Origin: Aeriscardovia sp. | GTDB taxonomy: Bacteria; Actinomycetota; Actinomycetes; Actinomycetales; Bifidobacteriaceae | Reading direction: 5' to 3' | Length of the DNA: 64,000 bases | NCBI GenBank assembly: GCA_017405305.1 | Contig: JAFRAT010000007.1 | Coordinates: 16,108-80,107, forward strand | Program-made: the position numbers and the translations under genes | Shown here: positions 47,801-56,090 of the stretch, one piece after another | Layout of the letters: the number at the start of each line of letters is the position of its first letter | How positions within the stretch are numbered: the stretch's first letter is position 1 | The notes under the pieces: model-generated | Told to the model about the DNA's origin: nothing | The model's database searches: none | Seen by the model: the letters and a program-made list of their open reading frames with translations, nothing else

Positions 47801-48406
47801 GGCCTGTACATATCCGACCACCCGCTGTCGAACATGGCCTCGGTGCTCGCCGGCCTGCGCGACATGTCGATCGCCGACTTCTCCAACCGTGCCAAAGGGA
47901 TGGACGACCGCGCGCAGGTGACGCTGGCGGGCATGGTCACCAAGATCGATCGGCGCGTGTCCAAGGCGGGCAACCCCTGGGCGCTGGTGACGATCGAGGA
48001 CCTGGAGTCCAGCGTGCAGTGCCTGTTCTTCAGCAAGGCGTACCAGGCCGCGGCCGACGACCTCAAGATCGACGGGATCATCCGCGTCACCGGGTCCCCG
48101 AGCCTGCGCGACGAGGAAGTGAGCCTGCGCGCCGCCGGCATGCAAATCGCGCAGGTCGAGTCCGACGACGAGCGGCCGCTGGTGCTTTCGGCGGCGCTAG
48201 CGGCCATCACGCGCGACAACATCGATCACCTCGTCACCATCCTCAAGGCGTTCCCGGGCTACAGCCAGGTGCGCCTGCGCATCCAACGCCAGGACGGCTC
48301 CGCAGTGGAGCTGGCCTTCGGCGACAGCTTCCGCGTCTCGAAGGACGCATCCCTGTTTGCCGGACTGAAGACCATCTTCGGACCCCGCTGCGTCGCCAGC
48401 CGCTGA
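44834..48406 (+). CDS. dnaE: DNA polymerase III alpha subunit
   Basis: An 1190-residue type DnaE1 replicase: N-terminal PHP domain (VNLHNHTHYSVLDG), the palm with PDIDCDFDPEGR as the catalytic Asp motif, fingers, helix-hairpin-helix region, and a C-terminal OB fold (VTLAGMVTKIDRR) and tau-binding tail. The PHP His residues are kept. It carries out chromosome replication. SD GGAAG close to the ATG. Confidence 0.98.
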   Translation: MSSERIIPDAGFVNLHNHTHYSVLDGASKVPDLVKRVKELGQTAVGITDHGNMHGAYELWSEAVKQGIKPIIGIEAYVTPGTSRFDKTRVHWGTEAQQKAGDDVSNRGEYNHLTLWAENDRGLKNLIKASSDASLDASTSHPRMDQELLEKYHEGIIVGSGCPSGAIQTHLRLGQYDEALKYAEFLQDLFGKENFYVELMDHGLSIENRVRRDLLGIADYLHAPLVATNDSHYVRPEDAESQDAMLCINSGRHLDDPGRFKFDGAGYYIKSAQEMRELFKDLPQAVGNTVEIAERCNVMFDDHEDGAYMPKFDCPEGWDETSLFLRQVQEGLERRYPDGVPQEVSEQADYECGVICQMQFPGYFLVVSDYIRWAKSHGIQVGPGRGSSGGAVVTYAMGITEIDPIPHGLIFERFLNPERVSLPDIDCDFDPEGRAKVIQYVSDKYGADKVAQCTIYGTIKTKQAIKDSARIMGYEFSMGENITKALPPSKNGKDISLKDIFDPESKRYAEAREFRELYGSDPDARRIIDKARGIEGLIRQTGVHACATIMASIPITDISPLMKRSDGTITTVFEYHTCETLGLVKNDFLGLSNLTVIRDALDNVKANRDATLEIENVPLDDKPTYELLSRGDTLGVFQLDSDGMRALLRQLKPDNFNDISALIALYRPGPMDMDSHTNYAKRKNGLQKITPINDEVAKPLAPVLDETYGLIVYQEQVQSAARILAGYSLGKADILRRAMGKKKPEVLAKEKAPFFEGMKERGYSEKAAQDVWDIFLPFSGYAFNKSHSACYALISYWTAYLKAHYPLEFMAALLQNERGNKDKTAVYLAEARRMGIRILSPDVNESVGAYSAVGDVVRFGLGAVRNVGDKVVDAIVEARRPEKGGPYRGFLDFVKRVPISALNKRTVESLIKGGAFDSIDPNRRALFMIHETAIDQVVPLRRKEEEGQFDLFAGDGSAASDALGDAEITVPDVEEWDKKTKLAFEREMLGLYISDHPLSNMASVLAGLRDMSIADFSNRAKGMDDRAQVTLAGMVTKIDRRVSKAGNPWALVTIEDLESSVQCLFFSKAYQAAADDLKIDGIIRVTGSPSLRDEEVSLRAAGMQIAQVESDDERPLVLSAALAAITRDNIDHLVTILKAFPGYSQVRLRIQRQDGSAVELAFGDSFRVSKDASLFAGLKTIFGPRCVASR

Positions 48407-48485
48407 CAAGCGGGCGAGCGGAGCCGACGGCGGGGTACCGAAGCAGCGGCCGGGCAGGCTGGCGCGTACCGTGGAGGACATGACA

Positions 48486-49139
48486 ATGCAGGATAACGAA
48501 GGCCGTGGAGACGGCCTCAGCGACGAGGAAGTCGACGCCGCGCTGTCGGCGTACGAAGACGATTTCCGCTATCTGGCCGACCAGGCCGGCCAATTGGACG
48601 ATTTGGACGATCTGAAGAACCAGGTGGACGACGCCGACCCGTTCGCCGGCCAGCTCGAGGGCATCCTCGGGGAGAAGGCGAAGGCCGCGGCCATCGTGTC
48701 TCCTTTCCGCGACGCGCGTCTGCTGGCCGCGTTCTGCGCTTTGGACGGCATCGACGCGGACTGCCTGTCCAGCGGAAAAGGCGCCGTCGCGTTCCTGCGC
48801 GATTTGGACGGCCAGGCCCCCGAGGACGCGGCGAAGACGCTGACGCGGTCCGTGCGCGGGCTGACCGTCGCCCTGGCCGTCAACCGCGCCGACAAGATGG
48901 AGGCCCACCTGTGGATCAACGGCCGACAAGGCAAGGCCTGCCCGCCGCCGCTGCTGTTCATGCAGGCCGACGATTGCGTAGAAGACTTCCTGATCGGCGC
49001 GACAAACCGCGAGGCCCTCGTCCACGACGGGTACGTCTTCGTCGACGCGTCGTCGATGACGGCGGAACAGGCCGAGGAGATCATCCGCGGCGCTATGACA
49101 GACGGCGGCCCCATCGCGTCCGCCGACGACGAGGAGTGA
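48486..49139 (+). CDS. Acidic unknown protein downstream of dnaE
   Basis: A 217-residue protein with an acidic N-terminal helix region (EVDAALSAYEDDF, DDLDDLKNQVDDADP) and a more structured C-terminal part with four cysteines, no membrane segment and no known domain. ATG 48486 stands 9 bases after SD GGAGG; ATG 48480 and GTG 48471 are nearby alternatives. It may be specific to this group of bacteria. Confidence 0.7.
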   Translation: MQDNEGRGDGLSDEEVDAALSAYEDDFRYLADQAGQLDDLDDLKNQVDDADPFAGQLEGILGEKAKAAAIVSPFRDARLLAAFCALDGIDADCLSSGKGAVAFLRDLDGQAPEDAAKTLTRSVRGLTVALAVNRADKMEAHLWINGRQGKACPPPLLFMQADDCVEDFLIGATNREALVHDGYVFVDASSMTAEQAEEIIRGAMTDGGPIASADDEE

Positions 49140-49528
49140 CGTCGATGGAGGCCGGCAGGCAACGGGAGTCCATCCTCCGTCCGAGGAACGCGAAACCCGC
49201 CTCATCCGCCTGTAGGCCGGCATAAAGCATCGGATCCATCGCCATCGCGCTCGCGAAACCCGTCCCGTCTTTCGAGGCAAGCGCTGGCTTCGACGCCGCC
49301 GAGAAGGCTTCTCCGATTCCGACGGGACCGGCACGTTCCTCAAACTCTTCAGGATTCTTCCCCTCGGAAAGCCGCCGGCCGAAGACGCGCTCGGGCGCGT
49401 AAGCATGATATCGGTACCGGATTTTCCGGTCACGGGCGGTTCGGATTTTTTCTGTAAGTATCATGTGGTTCCAAGGAAGGTCATCGAGGACCTTCCGGTT
49501 CCTACTGCTTTTGAAGAGGTGAGTTGCC
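49140..49528. promoter_or_regulatory. Leader region of the MFS sugar-type transporter
   Basis: A 389-base gap with no gene that I accept. It holds a palindrome ACCGGA-TTT-TCCGGT (49416-49430), the size of a LacI-type operator, and a hairpin GGAAGGTC/GACCTTCC (49475-49496) some 33 bases before the start codon. Together they suggest repressor plus leader control of the transporter. Confidence 0.55.
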
Positions 49529-50977
49529 ATGTCCAGCAGTGCAGGTGTTTCCGGTCCGGTATCGGTGTGGAATCCCCGATACAAACGCAACGTCTACCTG
49601 TATTTCATCATTTACGCGCTGCTCGGCGTCGTCACCGGCGTGACGAACAACACGATGGAGAACTATCTCGATCTCATCGCGCCGAACCTCATCACTGGAA
49701 TGATGATCTATTCGGCCATCAGCAGTATCTTCATGGCTTGGCTTCTGGCGGAAATCCATCGCTTCGGCTACAAGCAGATGCTCGTGTGGTCGTCCGTCAT
49801 TTCCGCGGCGTCCTTGCTGGTGTTCATCTTCACCCGTGTTTTCTGGATCGTCGCCATCGCCTACGTTGTCAACAGCACGTTCGTCGCCATGTTCGACGTC
49901 GTTTATCCTCTCATGTTCGCGGTGGAGACGCCGCGCGCGAAACGAACGAAGTTCTTCCAGTACATCATGATCGACAACCTGTTCTTCCAGGCGATCATGA
50001 CCTTCTTCGGCGGCAAGATTGCCGTCAAGGTCTACTCGGGCCTGATGCACATCAGCTACGCGGCCGCCGGCGCTCTGTCGTCGAACGAGGAATCCCTCAG
50101 GGGCCTGCAGCTGGAGAAGTGGCTGGAATCCTACCAGGCCGTCATCTGGATTGCCGTCGTTTTCGCCGCCGCGGCGTTCTTCTTCGCCCTGCTGATGAAG
50201 GACGAGAAGCAGGACTACCAGGAAACTGACGAGGAGCGTGCCGCCAGGCACGAGCAGAAGGAGAAGTTCTCCTGGAAGAAAAAGGAGACCTGGAAGAGGC
50301 TGTTCACCAGAGACGTCATCATGTGGTTCATTTACGTGAACATCAATGGCTTCGGAGCGTCCCTGTGCCTGCCGTATTTCCCGATTTTCCTGAGCCATTT
50401 CCTGCACATCGAGCGCGGTGCCGTCTCGACGATCATTGCCTTGCAGACCGTCGCCATGTTCCTCGGCTACTTTTTGGCAGATCGGCTGGAGAAGAAATTC
50501 GGTTCCGTCGGCTCCCTCGTGCTTGCTGTCGGATGCTGCATTCCGTTGATGCTCCTGATGCCGAACCTCGGTTCCATCGCCCATGCGATCGGCATCAGCG
50601 TGACCATCACGACCGGCGTCATCCTCTTCTTCCGCTCCGGCATCGCCAACATGGCCAGCCCGGTTTCCGGATCGTTGTCCATGTCGCTGGTTCCCAAGGA
50701 CTATCGCCCGGCCTTCAGTTCCGCTGGCACGGTCATCGGCCTGTGCGTCAGCTTCCTCGAAGGCCTGTTCACCCAGTACGTGCTGTTCACCACGAACCAA
50801 GGCTATGCCACGGCGTACTATATCGCTGCTGGATGCTACGTGGTGTCGATTGTGTTCCTCATGCTGACGCTCTTCAAGAAGTACAATCGGATCTCCCGGC
50901 GTGAAGCCGCCGCGGTGGCGGCTGCAGTGGCCGAAGAGGCGAAGGGAAGCCAGGAGCAGGCCGGCGCGTCCGCGTAG
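49529..50977 (+). CDS. MFS transporter, oligosaccharide:H+ symporter-like
   Basis: A 482-residue, 12-TM permease. TM1 starts LYFIIYALLGVVTG; the central loop of about 50 residues is charged (KKKETWKRLF). The second half has FLADRLEKKFGSVG, an MFS motif A copy. The layout and the operator-like upstream site suggest sugar uptake; the substrate is not readable. SD GAGGTGAG before the ATG; strong terminator after the stop. Confidence 0.85.
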   Translation: MSSSAGVSGPVSVWNPRYKRNVYLYFIIYALLGVVTGVTNNTMENYLDLIAPNLITGMMIYSAISSIFMAWLLAEIHRFGYKQMLVWSSVISAASLLVFIFTRVFWIVAIAYVVNSTFVAMFDVVYPLMFAVETPRAKRTKFFQYIMIDNLFFQAIMTFFGGKIAVKVYSGLMHISYAAAGALSSNEESLRGLQLEKWLESYQAVIWIAVVFAAAAFFFALLMKDEKQDYQETDEERAARHEQKEKFSWKKKETWKRLFTRDVIMWFIYVNINGFGASLCLPYFPIFLSHFLHIERGAVSTIIALQTVAMFLGYFLADRLEKKFGSVGSLVLAVGCCIPLMLLMPNLGSIAHAIGISVTITTGVILFFRSGIANMASPVSGSLSMSLVPKDYRPAFSSAGTVIGLCVSFLEGLFTQYVLFTTNQGYATAYYIAAGCYVVSIVFLMLTLFKKYNRISRREAAAVAAAVAEEAKGSQEQAGASA

Positions 50978-51098
50978 CCCGCTCCGGCACCGGTCGCCGA
51001 GGACGCGGCAGGGCGGAGCGCCGTCCGGCTGTTCCTGCGCGTCTCCTGAAACAGCGGACGGCTGAACCCGCGGGCGCCGGTTTCGCGGGAAGACAGCG

Positions 51099-51136
51099 AA
51101 CGGGCCCGCCCATCCTGGTCGATGGGCGGGCCCGTT
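51099..51136. terminator. Bidirectional terminator, MFS / hrpA
   Basis: AACGGGCCCGCCCATC (51099-51114) and its perfect 16-base complement (51121-51136) around a 6-base loop, between convergent genes. T run is poor on both sides. Confidence 0.75.
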
Positions 51137-51180
51137 CTGTGGCCGCGGCGGCGAAGGGCGGCCGGAACGGTTGACCGCCG

Positions 51181-54100
51181 TCACTCGCCCTCAAGGATCT
51201 TCGTCATCCGCTTGACGCTCGGGTGGCCTTTGCTGCCCAGCTCCTGCGCCCACAGGGAAACGCGGAACTCCTCGTACATCCAGCGGACTTTGCTGGCCCG
51301 TTGCCGCGCTGCGTCCTTGGCAGGGCCGGCAGGGGCGGCGGCCACGGCCTTGCAGGCCTTGTCCACGAGGTCACGGGCCTCCTTGGCCTGCCAGGCCCAG
51401 CGCACGTCCCGGGACTTGTCGAGCTTGGCCTTTTTCAGGCGCGTTTCGTCGGCTTTGATGTAACGGGGAATCTCCGGCAGCGCCTCCGACGGGACCTCGC
51501 CGACGAAACCGGCGTGGACAAGCGAGGCCAGATGCTCGCGGATATTCTGCAGAATAGCCAGCATCGGCAGCTGCGCCACGCCGGACACCTCGCGTTCGAC
51601 GGCGCCCTGCGCCTGCAAAACGGCGATGACGTCCTTGGCGACCGCATACACCGCGTCCTCGTACGTGTCGACCAGCCCGCCGCACGCTTCCTCCAGCTGC
51701 GCGTCGGTCGTCAAGGAGGCGATGCCGGGCAGGAGACGCTTGACGGCGGCGCGCTGCAGGTCCTCGACGAGGCTGGCGGCGGACCGGTACGGGGCGGAGG
51801 CAAGCGTCAGCGACTCGCGGCCCAGCCACCGCGAACTGACGCGCTCGCTGGGCAGGCGGAGCTTGGCCAGGGCCGCGTCCCAAAGCATCTCCTGGCGCGG
51901 CTTGTCCGTGGCCCCGGCCTGATGGAGGATGGTGGCGCTGGCGACGGCCTTGCCGTCGGCTTCGGCTTTCTTCGCTTGCGATGTCACGGAGTCGCGGGCA
52001 GCCTGCCGGGCCTGGTCGGCCAGTTCGCGCTGCAGGCGGACCAGGGATGTTCCAGCGGCGAGGGTCGTCGGCGGAACCTTGACGAGCCGGCCGTGGCGCG
52101 ACCCCTTGCGGCGCGCCACGGCCGGAGGCTCGCGTTTCTCGACGGCGAAACGCATCCGCAGGTAGTTCGGCAGGCGCGACAAGCGTTCCTCGTCGAACAC
52201 GTCCGGATGGATCTGCGCGCCTTTGACGGCGATGGCCGCGCGCGCGAAGACGTCGGTGAACGGGGTGACGCGCGGGTCGACGGTGCCGTCCGTGCCGTCG
52301 CCCAGGACGATGTTCGCGTCGATCCAGCGGCGGATGGCCGCCGCGCTGTCGGGCGCGGGGACGAACTGGACGCGCAGCTGCTTGGGCAGAACCTTGACGA
52401 GGCCGGTGACGAGGTCGCTGCGGAAGCCGGGCACGAGCCAGGTGAACTCCGCGGGCCGCAGACGCTCGAGGTATTCGAGCGGCACATGCGCGGTGATGCC
52501 GTCGTCCGGCTGGCCTGGTTTGAACTCGTACGTCAGGTCCAGGGAGATGTCCGCGCCGTCCGTGCCGACTGTCTTCCAGACGGACGGATAGTCGTCGGCG
52601 CTCGCATGGCCGGCATCCTCGAGGCGGTCGACGTCGCGTTGCGGGTCGAAGTCCAGCAGATGCGGGTTCTCCGCGTGCTTGCGTTGCCACCACTTCGCCA
52701 GCGCGGCGAGGGAAACGGCTTCCGGAGGCAGGACGCGGTCGTAGAACTCGAAGAGGTCCTCGTCGCTGGCGGCGTCGGCGATCCGGCGCGTGCGGCTGGC
52801 GTCGCCCTGCGACTCCTCGAGCACGGCCCGGTTGGCTTCCAGGAAACCATCGTGGCTGAAGCGCTGCGAGACATGTCCTTCGACGAGGCCTTGGCGGATG
52901 AGCAGTTGGCGGGCGCCGGCGGGATCGATGCGGCCCCATTGCACTGTCTTGCCGGAAACGACCGGCAGTCCGTACAGCAGAACCGTGGCGTCGGCCACCG
53001 CCGCGCCGCGCGACGCGGACCAGCGCGGTGCCGAATACGTGGTCTTCGTCAGGTCCCGGCCCAGGTCGGCGGCCCACGCGGGATCGATGGCTGCCGCGTT
53101 GCGCGCCCATAGGCGGGATGTTTCCATCAGCTCGCCGGCCATGACCCACTGCGGCGTCGACTTGCGCAGAGCCGACGCGGGGAAGAGGGCGAAGCGCGTG
53201 TTGCGCGCGCCCTGGTAGTTGTTCTTCGACGATTTCTGCGCGCGTTTGATGGCCCGCGCGCGGGCCGGCCCCTTCAAGCCGGCGAAGTCCGACGCCTTGG
53301 GCTGGGCGATGAGCTGCATGCCGATGTTCGACAGCAGGCCGGCCAGCATCGAACGGTGGATGGCGTCGCCGTCCCAGGAAGCCAGGAGGCTGTGCGCAGC
53401 CTGCTTGCCAGCCGGCAGGGCGCGCACAGCGGCGGGGGCATGCTCCCGGGGCAGCGGCTCGGCGGTTTCGAAGCGCAGCTCGCGGCACATCCGCGTCAGC
53501 TGATGGTACAGGTCGAGCCATTGGCGCACGCGCGGGAAGCTGAGGTATTCGGCGGCGCAGCGCTTGCGCAGCGCGGAGTTGCTCGGCTGGCCATCGGCCT
53601 GGAACAGGGAATCCCACAGGTTGAGGATCGTCAGGAAATCGCTCGACTCGTCCGCGAAGCGGCTGTGGCAGCGATCGGCCTCCTCGCGTTTCTCCGCCGG
53701 ACGTTCGCGGGGGTCCTGCAGGCTGAGGAAGGAGACGATGACAAGGATCTGGCCCACGATTTCCGACGTCGCGCTGCGGTGCGCCTCCACGATCATGCGG
53801 CCCAGACGCTCGTCGATCGGCAGGCGCGCCAGCTGGCGGCCTATGCGCGTGAGCACCATCTGCGGCTGATGTCCGGCGCGCCGCTCGCGTCTGATGGCAC
53901 CCAATTCGGTCAGCTCGGCGATGCCGTCGGCCACGGACCGGGTGTCCGGCGGGTCGATGAAACCGAAACCGGTGACGTCCTGCGCCGTGCGGGCCACGCC
54001 CGTCGAGAGCATGTGCAGCACGACGGAGCCGAGCGAAGTGCGCAGGATCTCCGGGTCGGTGAAGCGCGGACGGGAATCGTAGTCCTCCTTGGAATACAGG

Positions 54101-55212
54101 CGGATGGCGATGCCGTCGGTCACGCGGCCCGTGCGTCCGGCGCGCTGGTCGGCGCTCGCCTGCGAAACGGGTTCGATCGGCAGGCGCTGCACCTTGGCGG
54201 ACTTGGAGTACCGGGAGACGCGGGCCGTTCCCGGATCGACCACATAGCGGATGCCCGGCACGGTCAACGACGTCTCGGCAACGTTCGTGGCGATGATGAC
54301 GCGCTGGCGGCCGTGGCGGTCGAACACGCGGTGCTGCTCCTTGCCCGACAGGCGCGCGAACAGGGGCAGGATCTCCAGTCCGTCGGCGCGGGACGGGTCG
54401 AGCCTCGGACCCAGGACGGAGCGGATGGCCGCTTCGAAGTCGCGGATGTCGCGTTCGCCGGACGCGAAGACGAGGATGTCGCGCGCGCCGCGCTCGCGCC
54501 GGGAGATGGCGGCGAACTCCGCCACGGCCCGGGCGACTTGCAGGGCAGGGTCCGCGGCGGCGGCTTCGTCGTCGAGGGCGGGGACGGGGCAGAGAGCCGG
54601 CGCGGATCCGGCCGGTTCGTAGAGGATCTGAACGGGGTAGGTGCGTCCGGAGACTTCGATGACGGGAACAGGCGCGCCCAGCGCGTCCTGGAAATGCTTC
54701 TGGAACTTCTCCGAGTCGATGGTCGCCGAGGTGATGACGAGTTTGAGGTCACGCCGCCGCGGCAGCAGCTCGGTCAGATAGCCCAGCAGGAAATCGATGT
54801 TGAGGCTGCGCTCGTGAGCCTCGTCGATGACGATGGTGTCGTAGGCGCTCAGATGCGGATCGCGCTGGATCTGGGCGAGCAGAATGCCGTCGGTGACGAT
54901 GCGCAGGCGCGTGTCGGGCGCGCTCTCGTCGGTGAAACGCACCTGGTAGCCGATTTCGTGGCCCAGCCGCGCACCCGTCTCCTGGCAGAGACGTTCAGCG
55001 ACCGCGCGGGCCGCGATGCGCCGCGGCTGCGTGTGCACGATCTGGCGACCGTGAGCGCCGCGCCCCATCTCCAGAAGCATCTTCGGAATCTGCGTCGTCT
55101 TGCCCGAACCGGTCTGACCGGAGACGATGACGACCTGCGAGCGGCGCACGGCGTCGACGATACGATCCTTCGCCGCGGAAATCGGCAGTTCGGAAGGATA
55201 CTCGAATTCCAT
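51181..55212 (-). CDS. hrpA: ATP-dependent RNA helicase HrpA
   Basis: A 1343-residue DEAH-box helicase of full family length. Walker A GQTGSGKTTQIP, DEAH box VIDEAHERSLN, motif III TSATID, motif VI QRAGRTGR; then HA2, OB and a long C-terminal HrpA-specific region. ATG 55212 is chosen, 5 bases after the stop of the upstream methyltransferase gene; the longer frame to 55290 overlaps that gene. It helps rescue stalled ribosomes or process mRNA. Confidence 0.96.
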   Translation of the reverse strand: MEFEYPSELPISAAKDRIVDAVRRSQVVIVSGQTGSGKTTQIPKMLLEMGRGAHGRQIVHTQPRRIAARAVAERLCQETGARLGHEIGYQVRFTDESAPDTRLRIVTDGILLAQIQRDPHLSAYDTIVIDEAHERSLNIDFLLGYLTELLPRRRDLKLVITSATIDSEKFQKHFQDALGAPVPVIEVSGRTYPVQILYEPAGSAPALCPVPALDDEAAAADPALQVARAVAEFAAISRRERGARDILVFASGERDIRDFEAAIRSVLGPRLDPSRADGLEILPLFARLSGKEQHRVFDRHGRQRVIIATNVAETSLTVPGIRYVVDPGTARVSRYSKSAKVQRLPIEPVSQASADQRAGRTGRVTDGIAIRLYSKEDYDSRPRFTDPEILRTSLGSVVLHMLSTGVARTAQDVTGFGFIDPPDTRSVADGIAELTELGAIRRERRAGHQPQMVLTRIGRQLARLPIDERLGRMIVEAHRSATSEIVGQILVIVSFLSLQDPRERPAEKREEADRCHSRFADESSDFLTILNLWDSLFQADGQPSNSALRKRCAAEYLSFPRVRQWLDLYHQLTRMCRELRFETAEPLPREHAPAAVRALPAGKQAAHSLLASWDGDAIHRSMLAGLLSNIGMQLIAQPKASDFAGLKGPARARAIKRAQKSSKNNYQGARNTRFALFPASALRKSTPQWVMAGELMETSRLWARNAAAIDPAWAADLGRDLTKTTYSAPRWSASRGAAVADATVLLYGLPVVSGKTVQWGRIDPAGARQLLIRQGLVEGHVSQRFSHDGFLEANRAVLEESQGDASRTRRIADAASDEDLFEFYDRVLPPEAVSLAALAKWWQRKHAENPHLLDFDPQRDVDRLEDAGHASADDYPSVWKTVGTDGADISLDLTYEFKPGQPDDGITAHVPLEYLERLRPAEFTWLVPGFRSDLVTGLVKVLPKQLRVQFVPAPDSAAAIRRWIDANIVLGDGTDGTVDPRVTPFTDVFARAAIAVKGAQIHPDVFDEERLSRLPNYLRMRFAVEKREPPAVARRKGSRHGRLVKVPPTTLAAGTSLVRLQRELADQARQAARDSVTSQAKKAEADGKAVASATILHQAGATDKPRQEMLWDAALAKLRLPSERVSSRWLGRESLTLASAPYRSAASLVEDLQRAAVKRLLPGIASLTTDAQLEEACGGLVDTYEDAVYAVAKDVIAVLQAQGAVEREVSGVAQLPMLAILQNIREHLASLVHAGFVGEVPSEALPEIPRYIKADETRLKKAKLDKSRDVRWAWQAKEARDLVDKACKAVAAAPAGPAKDAARQRASKVRWMYEEFRVSLWAQELGSKGHPSVKRMTKILEGE

Positions 55213-55216
55213 GCGC

Positions 55217-55855
55217 TCAACGCTCCCGGACGACTTCGAGGACACGGTAGCCCTTGGAACTCGCGTACCTGGACGCCTGGAACCCATCAAGCTCGCGGTT
55301 GATCCACGCCATCAGCGAATCGGAACCGAGATTGCGCTGCACAACAAGATAAGCGACGCCCCCGTCCGACAAACGCGGCAGATACCCGGCCAGCAGCGCG
55401 TGCAACGCGTCCTTGCCGACGCGGATCGGCGGATTCGACCACATCAAATCAAAACGCAAGCCAACGGGCAAATCCCTGTCCGCGACAGCACGAACATTGC
55501 CGGCCCCGCAACGGCGCGCATTGGACGAAGCGAGACCCACGGCGCGCTCATTGACATCAATGGCCCACACCTCCGCACGCGGCGACTCCAAAGCCATCGC
55601 GATGGCGATCGGACCCCATCCACAGCCCAAATCAAGAAACACGCCTGTCTCCGGCGGCGCCGGCGCATGACGCAGAAGCACAGCCGTGCCCATATCGAGA
55701 CGGCCACCGGAAAACACCCCGCGAGACGTCTCCAAACGCACGCCATGGCCACGCAAAGACACCTCGATAATCCGACGCTCATCAGGAGACGCCGGCTCAA
55801 CGGAGAAATACTGCCCATTCGCCGCCGTCTTCCGGCCCAATGTCTGCTGGCTCAT
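55217..55855 (-). CDS. RsmC-like class I methyltransferase
   Basis: A 212-residue SAM-dependent methyltransferase. SAM motif FLDLGCGWGPIAIAMA and the catalytic DLMWSNPPIRVG (N-P-P-I form of the N-methyltransferase motif) are intact. This is the layout of 16S rRNA guanine-N2 methyltransferases (RsmC), without the N-terminal half. ATG 55855 has SD AAGGAAGG. hrpA starts 5 bases past its stop, so both act probably on RNA. Confidence 0.9.
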   Translation of the reverse strand: MSQQTLGRKTAANGQYFSVEPASPDERRIIEVSLRGHGVRLETSRGVFSGGRLDMGTAVLLRHAPAPPETGVFLDLGCGWGPIAIAMALESPRAEVWAIDVNERAVGLASSNARRCGAGNVRAVADRDLPVGLRFDLMWSNPPIRVGKDALHALLAGYLPRLSDGGVAYLVVQRNLGSDSLMAWINRELDGFQASRYASSKGYRVLEVVRER

Positions 55856-56090
55856 CCAACCCTTCCTTAACCCACGGGAACACCGCGTCTCATGGTTCCT
55901 TCGCCAGAGGACAATCAGCAGCGAAGAAACCAACAGACACGCCCCACAGAACATCGGAAAACAGCCATCCTCAGCACCACCAGCGAAAATTCCCGCAAAA
56001 CCCGCCCTCCGCCAGCACGCCGCCGCCCACCAGCGACTACTAATAAAAAAGAAACCGAATCGGAAAACCAAGCGACGTCAGGGAGGCGGC
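55856..56090. promoter_or_regulatory. Divergent intergenic region, A-rich
   Basis: A 235-base divergent region between the methyltransferase and hflX, A/C-rich on the plus strand and with lower G+C than its surroundings. It should hold the promoters for both genes. No gene is seen. Confidence 0.5.

Noticed and set aside
49093..49590. A 165-codon minus-strand frame between the unknown protein and the MFS gene
   Set aside because: Overlaps both neighbours' coding regions and the probable MFS promoter; composition is shadow-like.
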